A stretch of 28,382 nucleotides of DNA from Solirubrobacteraceae bacterium. Lineage in GTDB: Bacteria > Actinomycetota > Thermoleophilia > Solirubrobacterales > Solirubrobacteraceae. Made by a program: the position numbers and the translations under genes. This document shows positions 1 through 6,519 of the stretch, in pieces (the first letter of the stretch is position 1; each line of letters opens with the position of its first letter). Below the pieces are notes generated by a model. The model did not search any database. It worked only from the letters and a program-made list of their open reading frames with translations, and was not told the DNA's origin. The stretch lies in contig JADGIB010000007.1 of NCBI GenBank assembly GCA_019683665.1, positions 1 through 28,382 of the forward strand, given 5' to 3'.

Positions 1-10
1 GATCCCTGGC

Positions 11-16
11 TACACT
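11..16 (+). promoter_or_regulatory. Candidate -10 box of the tRNA-Ala gene
   Basis: TACACT (T-A-n-n-n-T pattern) lies 10 nt before the first base of the tRNA, which is the right distance for a tRNA promoter with a short 5' leader. The -35 box would fall outside the window, so this rests on a single hexamer and its position. Confidence 0.4.
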
Positions 17-26
17 AGGCCAGCCC

Positions 27-99
27 GGGGCTATAGCTCAGCTGGGAGAGCGCCTGGATCGCACCCAGGAGGTCGCCGGTTCGAGTCCGGCTAGCTCCA
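27..99 (+). tRNA. tRNA-Ala, anticodon CGC
   Basis: A 73-nt cloverleaf is complete. The acceptor stem GGGGCTA/TAGCTCC includes a G-U pair at the third position, which is the alanine identity element G3-U70. The D arm is GCTC..GAGC. The anticodon stem CCTGG/CCAGG encloses loop ATCGCAC, so the anticodon is CGC and reads GCG. The T arm is GCCGG-TTCGAGT-CCGGC, and the discriminator base is A. The 3' CCA is not encoded (TCA follows the discriminator), so it must be added after transcription. A GCG-reading tRNA suits this GC-rich genome, where GCG is frequent. Confidence 0.97.
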
Positions 100-105
100 T
101 CACCC

Positions 106-131
106 GAAACCCCCGCCACGGCGGGGGTTTC
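106..131. terminator. Bidirectional hairpin between tRNA-Ala and the hydrolase gene
   Basis: GAAACCCCCGCC pairs perfectly with GGCGGGGGTTTC across a 2-nt centre (in practice a larger loop). The stem has AAA/TTT flanks, giving a short T run on either strand. It lies 6 nt after the tRNA and about 33 nt past the stop of the convergent hydrolase gene, so it probably ends transcription from both sides. Confidence 0.75.
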
Positions 132-164
132 GCCGTTGCGGGCCCGTCCTCCTGCGCGCGGGCC

Positions 165-1616
165 TCAGTCCAGCGGCCGGTCCGGGCAGGTCGCGCCGAC
201 CGGCGGCAGCGCCCGGGTCAGCAGGTAGCGGCCCGCGATGCGGGCCACGCACGGGGACGTCGTGATCGCGGTGTGCCCCATCCCGCGCCAGACGAGCAGG
301 CGCGAGCCGCGCAGCGCCTGGCCCATCTCCTGGCTGTTGGCGAGCGGCGTCTCGGCGTCGTTGGCGTTGCCGACGAGGAGCACCGGCGGGATCGCGTCGC
401 TGCTGATCGGCGGCACCGGCCGCGGCGGGACCGGGCAGGCGGTCGAGCCCATCATCGCGAAGGCGACGCCGAACGCGCCCAGGCGCGGGGCGACGCCGCG
501 GACGGACCCGGCCGTCGCCGCGACCTGCGCCGGGGTCGGGCGGTCCTGCCAGTCCAGGCAGTTGATGAACTGGAACGTCTCGGTCCCGTTCGTCGCGTAC
601 GAGCCGTCGGGCCGCCGGCCGCCGGCGATCGCGCTGCCGAGCTCGTAGAGGGCGGTCGGGTCCCCGGTGCGGCGGTACTCGGCGATCGCCGCCCCGGCGG
701 CGCCGCTCGAGCCCTGGTAGTTGATGATGAGGGCGAGCGTCACCTGGTTGAACAGGCCGATCGTCAGCCGCCGCCCGCCGGTGCCGGGCACGACGGGCGG
801 ATCGGCCCGCAGCCGCGCCGCGATCTCGTCCCAGCCGGCCGCCGGGTCGGGGCCGAGCGGGCAGTCGGCCGCCCGCGCGCAGCGGCGGACGTACTCGTCG
901 AGGCCGCCCTCGAACGCCGACGCCAGCCCGATCGACACGCTCGTGACGGTCGAGACCGGCGGCATGTTCCCGTCGAGGACCATCGCGCGGACGCGCCGCG
1001 GGAACGTCTGCGCGTAGACGCTGCCGACCCGGGTCCCGTAGGAGAGGCCGAGGAACGTCGCGCGGCGGTCGCCGACGGCGGCGCGGATCGCGTCGAGGTC
1101 GCGGACGGTCTGGTCGGTGCCGATGAGGCCGAGCCAGCGGCCGTGGCGCGCGACGCAGGCGGCGGCGCGCTCGCGGACGGCGGCCGCCATCGCCGCCAGC
1201 CCCTCCGGCGCGGCCGGGTCGGCGTCGTAGAAGGCGTCGTTGCCCTCGGGGCAGCGGATCGGCGCGCTCTCGCCGACGCCGCGCGGGTCCCAGCTGACGA
1301 CGTGCATCCGCCCGCGCGTGGCGGCGCGCAGCAGCGGGCCGGCCTGGCGCAGCGACGTCACGCCGCTGGCGCCGGGGCCGCCGAAGTTCACGAGCAGCGA
1401 GCGGGTCCGCCCCGGGCCGGGACGGGACGCGGGCAGGCGGATGAGCGACAGGCCGATCCGGGCGCCGCCGGGCCGCGCCCAGTCGCGCGGGACCGGCAGC
1501 GTCGCGCACTGGAAGCCGTCGCCGCACGCGCGCCAGTCGGGCCGGGCCGCGGACACGGGCGGCGGGGCGGCCAGGGCCGCCAGGACCGGGGCGAGGACGA
1601 GGAAGCGCCTGGTCAT
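165..1616 (-). CDS. Secreted alpha/beta hydrolase, TAP-like (peptidase S33 family)
   Basis: The product is 483 aa. The N terminus (MTRRFLVLAPVLAALAA...) is a Sec-type signal peptide, so the enzyme is probably exported. The alpha/beta-hydrolase fold shows the oxyanion region VNFGGPGASG, the nucleophile elbow GLSYG (Ser192), and a C-terminal TAP-like domain that supplies Asp420 (NDAETP) and His448 (GMGHTA). This architecture is that of actinobacterial tripeptidyl aminopeptidases and related secreted hydrolases; the actual substrate cannot be read from the sequence. I chose the ATG at 1616 because it directly precedes the signal peptide and has GAGG upstream. An in-frame ATG at 1658 would put a 14-residue Arg-rich extension before it. 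The gene stands alone, with its own candidate promoter. Confidence 0.85.
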   Translation of the reverse strand: MTRRFLVLAPVLAALAAPPPVSAARPDWRACGDGFQCATLPVPRDWARPGGARIGLSLIRLPASRPGPGRTRSLLVNFGGPGASGVTSLRQAGPLLRAATRGRMHVVSWDPRGVGESAPIRCPEGNDAFYDADPAAPEGLAAMAAAVRERAAACVARHGRWLGLIGTDQTVRDLDAIRAAVGDRRATFLGLSYGTRVGSVYAQTFPRRVRAMVLDGNMPPVSTVTSVSIGLASAFEGGLDEYVRRCARAADCPLGPDPAAGWDEIAARLRADPPVVPGTGGRRLTIGLFNQVTLALIINYQGSSGAAGAAIAEYRRTGDPTALYELGSAIAGGRRPDGSYATNGTETFQFINCLDWQDRPTPAQVAATAGSVRGVAPRLGAFGVAFAMMGSTACPVPPRPVPPISSDAIPPVLLVGNANDAETPLANSQEMGQALRGSRLLVWRGMGHTAITTSPCVARIAGRYLLTRALPPVGATCPDRPLD

Positions 1617-1676
1617 GGTTCGGTTGCCTCGTCCCCGCGCACGGCGGGTCGGCGGCACGTCCCCTGCGACGCCCCG

Positions 1677-1706
1677 ACGCTACCCGAGCGGCGCCGCGCC
1701 GGTCAA
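1677..1706 (-). promoter_or_regulatory. Candidate sigma70-type promoter of the hydrolase gene
   Basis: Reading the minus strand, TTGACC (1706-1701) and TAGCGT (1682-1677) are separated by 18 bp. Transcription would begin near 1670, leaving a leader of about 54 nt before the ATG at 1616. The TTGAC match is rare in this GC-rich context, which supports the call. Confidence 0.55.
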
Positions 1707-1731
1707 CCCGGCCGGCGCGGCCCCGGCCCGG

Positions 1732-2169
1732 CTACGCCGCCTTCGGCGTGATCGTGACCGGCCTGCGCTCCTCCTCCTTCGGCTTGGGGAAGCTCACCTC
1801 GAGGACGCCGTCCTTGCAGGTGGCCTCGATGTCGTCGGGGCCGACGCCCTTGGGCAGGGTGATCGAGCGCGAGAACGAGCCGTAGCGGCGCTCGCGGCGG
1901 ACGTAGGTGCCGTCCTGCTCCTCCGCGGACTCCTCGTGCTGGGCGGAGACGGTGAGGACGTCGTCATCGACCTCGATCTTCACGTCCTCGGGGCTGATCC
2001 CGGGGACGTCGGCGCGCATGACGTACCGGTCGTCGCGCTCGACGAGGTCGATCGCGAGGGTCCAGCGCCGGCCGTTGCCGTCGCCGAGATCCTCGAACAT
2101 CCGCTCCATCCGGCGCCGCATGTCCTCCAGCTCGGCGAACGGGCGCCAGCGGGTCATCGTGGTGGCCAT
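1732..2169 (-). CDS. Hsp20/alpha-crystallin small heat shock protein
   Basis: The product is 145 aa, normal for a bacterial sHSP, which holds unfolding proteins as a cytoplasmic ATP-independent chaperone. The N-terminal arm (MTRWRPFAELEDMRRRMERMFEDL) is typical of the family. The alpha-crystallin domain spans about residues 35-135 (YVMRADVPGISPEDVKIEVDD, then the GVL signature in CKDGVLEVSFPKP). A short tail contains V-T-I, matching the I/V-x-I/V motif that docks neighbouring subunits. An AGGAGG lies 8 nt before the ATG at 2169. No HspR (HAIR) or CIRCE element is visible upstream, so heat control is not evident. A TAGCGT at 2210-2205 could be the -10 box. Confidence 0.92.
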   Translation of the reverse strand: MATTMTRWRPFAELEDMRRRMERMFEDLGDGNGRRWTLAIDLVERDDRYVMRADVPGISPEDVKIEVDDDVLTVSAQHEESAEEQDGTYVRRERRYGSFSRSITLPKGVGPDDIEATCKDGVLEVSFPKPKEEERRPVTITPKAA

Positions 2170-2204
2170 CTCGGACCTCCTCCGATCGTTGCCGTTCGCC
2201 CGCG

Positions 2205-2210
2205 ACGCTA
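2205..2210 (-). promoter_or_regulatory. Candidate -10 box of the hsp20 gene
   Basis: TAGCGT on the minus strand, identical to the -10 proposed for the hydrolase gene, lies 35 nt before the hsp20 start. No recognisable -35 box is at the expected distance, so this is weak. Confidence 0.3.
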
Positions 2211-2277
2211 CGGCGGCGGCGGCCAGCCCGCATCGGCCGTCCGCGACGATCCTGATCCGGGGTTCGCCCGGATCCGG

Positions 2278-2309
2278 GGTCCGGGCGCACGGCCGAGCGC
2301 GCCCGGACC
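2278..2309 (-). terminator. Terminator-like hairpin after the DUF7144 gene
   Basis: An 11-bp perfect inverted repeat, GGTCCGGGCGC with GCGCCCGGACC, surrounds a 10-nt loop (2289-2298). It begins 8 nt after the DUF7144 stop codon. There is no U tract, as is common for high-GC actinobacterial hairpins. Beside it the direct repeat GATCCGGGG occurs at 2254-2262 and 2271-2279. Confidence 0.55.
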
Positions 2310-2317
2310 GGGCGGGA

Positions 2318-2701
2318 TCAGATGAACTCGTCGCTGTGGACGGTGGCCGCCCACACGATCAGCCCGTTGACGGCGAGCATGATCACCGACCAGATCGGAT
2401 AGGCGCCGATGGCCAGGAAGTTCGCGAGCAGCCCGACGAAGCCGAGCGAGGCGGCGATGACCGCGCCGGCGACCCGGCGGGCGAGCACGAGGCCGGCGCC
2501 GACCAGCTGCACGACCCCGACGATCAGGACGATCCAGCCCCAGGTGCCGAGCGTCGACCAGATCAGCCCGTCCTCGGCGAAGTGGCGCTTCTCGGCCAGC
2601 GCCGCCGCGCCCCACAGCACGTTGAGGACGCCCGCGATCAGCAGGTAGCAGGCGACGAACGACACCCAGCCGCTCGCGCGGTTCCCTCCGGTGGTACCCA
2701 T
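2318..2701 (-). CDS. DUF7144 family four-helix membrane protein
   Basis: The product is 127 aa and has four predicted membrane helices: about residues 12-34, 53-75, 79-103 and 104-120. Patterns typical of actinobacterial DUF7144 proteins are visible: SGWVSFVACYLLIAGVLNVLWG, a TWGWI..L.VG loop/helix, and ANFL....YPIWSVIMLAVN. The function of the family is unknown. The start at 2701 is well supported by AAGGAGG four nt upstream of the ATG. The frame stays open far beyond the true start because of antisense base composition in copA. It lies downstream of csoR in the same direction, with a 73-nt gap, so co-transcription is possible. A hairpin follows the stop. Confidence 0.8.
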   Translation of the reverse strand: MGTTGGNRASGWVSFVACYLLIAGVLNVLWGAAALAEKRHFAEDGLIWSTLGTWGWIVLIVGVVQLVGAGLVLARRVAGAVIAASLGFVGLLANFLAIGAYPIWSVIMLAVNGLIVWAATVHSDEFI

Positions 2702-2774
2702 GCAGCCTCCTTGACTCGGACCCGCCGGGGAGCCTACTTGCGGCCCCGGGGGCCCGTCGCGCCGCGGGGCGCCG

Positions 2775-3074
2775 TCAGCCGCGGCGCATGAGGCGGCCGA
2801 CCGCGGCCATGAGCTCGTCGGTGAGCGCCTCGGGCCCGCCCTCGCCGTGACCGCCGACGACGCAGTGGCGGGCGTGCTGGTCGAGCAGCCCGAGGGCGAC
2901 CTTGTCGAGCGCGGCCTGGACGGCGGAGATCTGGGTGAGGACGTCGATGCAGTAGCGGTCCTCCTCGACCATGCGCTCGATCCCGCGCACCTGGCCCTCG
3001 ATGCGACGCAGCCGCGTGAGCAGCTGGTCCTTGGTCGCGCTGTAGCCCCGGCTCGGGGTCGACTCGGTCGCCAT
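2775..3074 (-). CDS. csoR: CsoR-type copper-sensing repressor
   Basis: The product is 99 aa, all-alpha, of the CsoR/RcnR family. It carries the family signature RLRRIEGQVRGIERM and the Cu(I) ligand set Cys42, His67, Cys71. The spacings (25 and 4) equal those of C36-H61-C65 in Mycobacterium tuberculosis CsoR. By family knowledge the apo-protein binds GC-rich palindromes and releases DNA on binding Cu(I). It diverges from copZ-copA across two such palindromes, so it very likely represses itself and the copper-export genes. The ATG at 3074 is six bases past a TATCAT -10 box and has no Shine-Dalgarno sequence, so its mRNA is probably leaderless. Confidence 0.93.
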   Translation of the reverse strand: MATESTPSRGYSATKDQLLTRLRRIEGQVRGIERMVEEDRYCIDVLTQISAVQAALDKVALGLLDQHARHCVVGGHGEGGPEALTDELMAAVGRLMRRG

Positions 3075-3080
3075 GCGCCG

Positions 3081-3086
3081 ATGATA
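3081..3086 (-). promoter_or_regulatory. Candidate -10 box of csoR, leaderless
   Basis: TATCAT on the minus strand matches the -10 consensus at five of six positions. It overlaps the end of the first CsoR palindrome, and the predicted first transcribed base coincides with the csoR ATG. No good -35 box is visible. Confidence 0.45.
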
Positions 3087-3100
3087 CCCCCACCAGGTAT
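3084..3100. promoter_or_regulatory. CsoR operator, csoR-proximal
   Basis: ATACC-N7-GGTAT (17 bp) with a C-rich centre fits the ATACCC..GGGTAT type of actinobacterial CsoR sites. It overlaps the csoR -10 box, so binding would block csoR transcription. Its half-sites are one base shorter than those of the second copy. Confidence 0.65.
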
Positions 3101-3106
3101 TTGCTG

Positions 3107-3123
3107 ATACCCTCCAGGGGTAT
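3107..3123. promoter_or_regulatory. CsoR operator, copZ-proximal
   Basis: ATACCC-N5-GGGTAT is a perfect 6-5-6 dyad. Its last two bases are the first two of the copZ ATG. Its centre is 23 bp from that of the first palindrome, about two helical turns. The operator reaching into the start codon suggests repression at or just downstream of transcription initiation. Confidence 0.75.
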
Positions 3124-3328
3124 GAGCACCACCGCCCTCACCTACGCCGTCCCCGGCGTGAGCTGCGAGCACTGCCGCGCCGCCATCACCGCCGAGGTGT
3201 CGAAGGTCGCCGGCGTCGAGCAGGTCGACGTCGACCTCGACGCCAAGCGCGTCACCGTCACCGGCACCGCCGTCGACGACGCGGCCGTCTGCGCCGCCAT
3301 CGACGAGGCGGGCTACGACGTCGCCTGA
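3122..3328 (+). CDS. copZ: CopZ-like copper chaperone (HMA domain)
   Basis: The 68-aa product is a single heavy-metal-associated domain (beta-alpha-beta-beta-alpha-beta) with the metal site GVSCEHC (Cys15, Cys18). It would carry Cu(I) in the cytoplasm to CopA, encoded 9 nt downstream. The residue two before the first cysteine is Val instead of the usual Met of MxCxxC. I chose the ATG at 3122; it has AGGGG only one base upstream, too close for a normal Shine-Dalgarno sequence, so translation may be leaderless. A TTG at 3101 in the same frame would add seven residues and lies between the two operators. Confidence 0.9.
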   Translation: MSTTALTYAVPGVSCEHCRAAITAEVSKVAGVEQVDVDLDAKRVTVTGTAVDDAAVCAAIDEAGYDVA

Positions 3329-3337
3329 GGCGCGGCC

Positions 3338-6169
3338 ATGCCCGAGACGCCCCGGACCGAGCACGTCGAGCTGCCGATCACCGGCATGACGTGCGCGTCG
3401 TGCGCCGCCCGCATCGAGCGGCGGCTCAACCGCCTGGACGGCGTCTCGGCCACCGTGAACTACGCGACCGAGCGCGCCTCCGTCGACTACGACCCCGACG
3501 CCGCGCGGCCCGAGGACCTGCTCGACGCGGTCGCCGCCGCCGGCTACCGGGCCACGCTCCCGGCGCCCGCCGACGACGGCGCCGGCGCGGACACGGCGCC
3601 CGAGCCGCCCGACGAGGCCGCCGCCCTGCGCCGGCGCCTGATCGCCTCCGCCGTCCTGTCGGCGCCCGTGCTCGCGCTGGCGATGATCCCGGCCCTGCAG
3701 TTCGACAACTGGCAGTGGCTGAGCCTCCAGCTCGCCACGCCGGTGATCCTGTGGGGCGCCTGGCCGTTCCACCGCGCCGCCTGGCAGAACCTGCGCCACG
3801 GCGCCGCGACGATGGACACGCTCGTCAGCCTCGGCGTCCTCGCCGCCTGGCTGTGGTCGCTGTACGCGCTCTTCCTCGGCGACGCCGGCGAGCCGGGGAT
3901 GCGGATGCCGTTCGAGCTCGTCCCCGAGCGCGGCGGCGGGACCGACGACATCTATCTCGAGGTCGGCGCGGTCGTCACGACGCTCATCCTCCTCGGCCGC
4001 TGGCTGGAGGCGCGCGCCCGCCGCCGCGCCGGGGCCGCCCTGCGCGCGCTCCTGGAGCTCGGGGCCAAGGACGTCGCCGTCCTCGACGACGACGGCCGCG
4101 AGACCCGCGTCCCGATCGGCGAGCTGCGCGTCGGCCGCCGCTTCGTCGTCCGCCCGGGCGAGAAGGTCGCCACCGACGGGGTCGTCGAGGAGGGCGTCTC
4201 GGCCGTCGACATGAGCATGCTCACCGGCGAGCCCGTCCCGGTCGAGGTCGGCCCTGGTGACGAGGTCGCCGGCGCGACGGTCAACGCGGGCGGGCGGCTC
4301 GTCGTGCGCGCCACGCGCGTCGGCGCCGACACCGCCCTGGCCCAGATCGCCCGGCTCGTCGCCGAGGCGCAGGGCGGCAAGGCGCCGGTCCAGCGGCTGG
4401 CCGACCGCGTCTCGGCCGTGTTCGTCCCGGCCGTCATCCTCATCGCCGCCGCGACGCTCGCCGGCTGGCTGATCGCGGGCGAGGGCGCGGGCTTCGCGTT
4501 CACCGCCGCCGTCGCCGTGCTCATCATCGCCTGCCCGTGCGCGCTCGGCCTGGCGACGCCGACCGCGCTCATGGTCGGCACCGGCCGCGGCGCCCAGCTC
4601 GGCCTCCTCATCAAGGGGCCCGAGGTGCTGGAGTCGACGCGGCGGGTCGACACGATCGTGCTCGACAAGACCGGGACGGTCACGACCGGGCGCATGAGCC
4701 TCGTCGACGTCGCCGTCGCCGACGGCGAGGACCGCGCGCGGGCGCTGCGCCTGGCCGGGGCGCTCGAGGACGCCTCCGAGCACCCGATCGCGCGGGCGAT
4801 CGCCGCCGCCGCGCGCGACGCGGGGCCGCTGCCCGCCGTCGAGGGCTTCGCCAACCGCGAGGGGCTCGGCGTCGAGGGCGCGGTCGAGGGCCATGCGGTC
4901 GTCGTCGGGCGCCCGGCGCTGCTGGCCGAGCGCGGGATGGCGCTGCCGCCCGAGCTGGAGGCGGCGCGCGCGGCGGCCGAGGGGCAGGGCCGGACGGCGA
5001 TCGCCGCCGGCTGGGACGGCCGCGCCCGCGCCGTGCTCGCCGTCGCCGACGCGGTCAAGCCGACGTCGGCCGAGGCGGTCGCCGCCCTGCGCGCGCTCGG
5101 CCTGCGCCCCGTGCTGCTCACCGGCGACAACGCGACGACCGCCCGGGCCGTCGCCGCCGAGGTCGGCATCGACGAGGTGATCGCCGAGGTGCTGCCGGCC
5201 GGCAAGGCCGACGTCGTGCGCCGGCTGCAGGCCGACGGCCGCGTCGTGGCGATGGTCGGCGACGGGGTCAACGACGCGCCCGCGCTCGCCCAGGCCGACC
5301 TCGGCCTGGCCATCGGCACCGGCACCGACGTCGCGATCGAGGCGTCCGACCTGACGCTCGTCTCCGGCGACCTGCGCGGCGCCGCCGACGCGATCCGCCT
5401 GTCGCGCGCGACGCTGCGCACGATCAGGCAGAACCTCGGCTGGGCCTTCGGCTACAACATCGCGGCGCTGCCGCTCGCCGCCGCCGGCCTCCTGAACCCG
5501 ATCGTCGCCGGGGCCGCGATGGCGTTCTCCAGCGTCTCGGTCGTCCTCAACGCGCTGCGGCTGCGGGACGTCCGCAGCCTGCGCGCCGACGCCCCGGCCC
5601 CGCCGCGCTCCGCCGGCGCCGTCCTGCGCCGCGTCGGCCCCGCGCTCGCGGTCGCCGCCGCCGTCGCCGCGGTCGTCGCCGTCGCCGTCACCGCCGGCCG
5701 CGACGACCGCGCGCAGGCCGACGCCGCGTTCGTGGCCGACATGAAGGCCCACCACGGGGCCGCGATCGCGATGGCCCGCACCGCGCAGGCCCGGGCCGAG
5801 CACCCGGAGATCCGGGCGCTCGCCGACGCGATCGTCGGCGCCCAGCGCGCCGAGGTCGCCGAGCTCGACGCGATCGCCCGCGACCTGCCCGAGCCGGACG
5901 CCGGCATGGGCATGAGCGACGACGAGACGGGCATGGCGACGGACCCGGTGGAGCTGGAGACGGCCGAGCCGTTCGACCGCGCCTTCATCGACGCGATGAT
6001 CCCCCACCACGAGGGCGCGATCGCGATGGCGCGGCGGCTGCTGGACGAGGGCGAGGACCCGCGCCTGCAGCGGATGGCGCGCGCGATCGTCGAGGCCCAG
6101 TCGCGCGAGATCGAGCAGATGCGCCGCTGGCGCGCCGCCTGGTACGGCGCGCCGGGCGACGGCGGGTAG
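3338..6169 (+). CDS. copA: Cu(I)-exporting P1B-type ATPase with C-terminal DUF305 domain
   Basis: The 943-aa product is longer than a usual one-HMA CopA (about 750 aa). An N-terminal HMA domain has MTCASC (Cys19, Cys22). The ATPase core shows the TGE actuator loop (MLTGEPVPVE), the CPC ion site (Cys399-Pro-Cys401), the phosphorylated Asp443 in DKTGT, SEHPIA of the nucleotide domain, and GDGVNDAPAL. YN and MAFSS in the last two helices are marks of Cu(I)-specific pumps. After the normal end (NALRLR) comes one extra hydrophobic helix (about 766-787), then a complete DUF305 domain (about 790-940). Its two half-repeats carry MKAHHGAAIAMA (His805-His806) and MIPHHEGAIAMA (His890-His891), joined by a Met-rich linker (GMGMSDDETGM). 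With eight core helices, a ninth would place DUF305 outside the membrane. There is no stop or frameshift at the junction. It is co-transcribed with copZ. Confidence 0.95.
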   Translation: MPETPRTEHVELPITGMTCASCAARIERRLNRLDGVSATVNYATERASVDYDPDAARPEDLLDAVAAAGYRATLPAPADDGAGADTAPEPPDEAAALRRRLIASAVLSAPVLALAMIPALQFDNWQWLSLQLATPVILWGAWPFHRAAWQNLRHGAATMDTLVSLGVLAAWLWSLYALFLGDAGEPGMRMPFELVPERGGGTDDIYLEVGAVVTTLILLGRWLEARARRRAGAALRALLELGAKDVAVLDDDGRETRVPIGELRVGRRFVVRPGEKVATDGVVEEGVSAVDMSMLTGEPVPVEVGPGDEVAGATVNAGGRLVVRATRVGADTALAQIARLVAEAQGGKAPVQRLADRVSAVFVPAVILIAAATLAGWLIAGEGAGFAFTAAVAVLIIACPCALGLATPTALMVGTGRGAQLGLLIKGPEVLESTRRVDTIVLDKTGTVTTGRMSLVDVAVADGEDRARALRLAGALEDASEHPIARAIAAAARDAGPLPAVEGFANREGLGVEGAVEGHAVVVGRPALLAERGMALPPELEAARAAAEGQGRTAIAAGWDGRARAVLAVADAVKPTSAEAVAALRALGLRPVLLTGDNATTARAVAAEVGIDEVIAEVLPAGKADVVRRLQADGRVVAMVGDGVNDAPALAQADLGLAIGTGTDVAIEASDLTLVSGDLRGAADAIRLSRATLRTIRQNLGWAFGYNIAALPLAAAGLLNPIVAGAAMAFSSVSVVLNALRLRDVRSLRADAPAPPRSAGAVLRRVGPALAVAAAVAAVVAVAVTAGRDDRAQADAAFVADMKAHHGAAIAMARTAQARAEHPEIRALADAIVGAQRAEVAELDAIARDLPEPDAGMGMSDDETGMATDPVELETAEPFDRAFIDAMIPHHEGAIAMARRLLDEGEDPRLQRMARAIVEAQSREIEQMRRWRAAWYGAPGDGG

Positions 6170-6213
6170 CGCGCCCCGCGATGACTTCGGCGGGCGGCCG
6201 GGGTCCAATCGAC

Positions 6214-6519
6214 ATGGCCGCCCGCCCGCCGAGCTCGATCCTGCTGGTGATCCGCGGCCCGATCGCCCGGTCCGACCTGCCCGGGCTGTGCGAGCGGGTG
6301 TGCGCGGCGCTGACGGCGGCCGCCCCGGCCGTCGCCCGCTGCGACGTGCGCACGGTCCCGGCCGACGCGGTCACCGCCGACGCGCTGTGCCGCCTGCAGC
6401 TCGCGGCGCGCCGCACCGGCTGCGAGGTGCGCCTGCTCGGCGCCTCGCGCGAGCTGCGCGAGCTGCTCGACCTCATGGGCCTGCGCGACGTCCTGCCCGC
6501 CGACGACGACGCGGGCTAG
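6214..6519 (+). CDS. STAS-domain protein
   Basis: The product is 101 aa and contains one STAS domain (MlaB/anti-sigma-antagonist fold), visible as ILLVIRGPIARSDLPGLCERV, then a Val/Ala-rich strand, RLQLAARRTGCEVRLLGASRELRELLDLMGL, and DVLP. The conserved phosphorylatable Ser (DxSG) of SpoIIAA-type antagonists is not obvious; PADAVTADALC occupies that region, so classical Ser phosphorylation is doubtful. The ATG at 6214 is preferred because the family N terminus starts there; an in-frame ATG at 6181 adds 11 residues. Neither has a clear Shine-Dalgarno sequence. The stop shares CTAG with the stop of the convergent sigma-factor gene. A regulatory link to that sigma factor is possible but unproven. 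Confidence 0.75.
   Translation: MAARPPSSILLVIRGPIARSDLPGLCERVCAALTAAAPAVARCDVRTVPADAVTADALCRLQLAARRTGCEVRLLGASRELRELLDLMGLRDVLPADDDAG

Noticed and set aside
1617..1658. Upstream ATG of the secreted hydrolase (14 extra residues)
   Set aside because: It would place Arg-rich residues before a clear signal peptide; the ATG at 1616 has a better position and a GAGG site.
2170..2317. HspR (HAIR) or CIRCE element upstream of hsp20
   Set aside because: Neither CTTGAGT-N7-ACTCAAG nor TTAGCACTC-N9-GAGTGCTAA is present in the region.
3101..3121. TTG start seven codons earlier for copZ
   Set aside because: It adds MLIPSRG, which is not part of HMA domains, and translates the operator; kept only as an alternative.
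2318..6208. 1296-codon open frame on the minus strand across copA, copZ and csoR
   Set aside because: Only its last 127 codons are a gene (DUF7144, start at 2701). The rest is low-complexity Arg/Ala/Gly/Asp-rich antisense to copA, whose codon use keeps the opposite frame open in GC-rich DNA.
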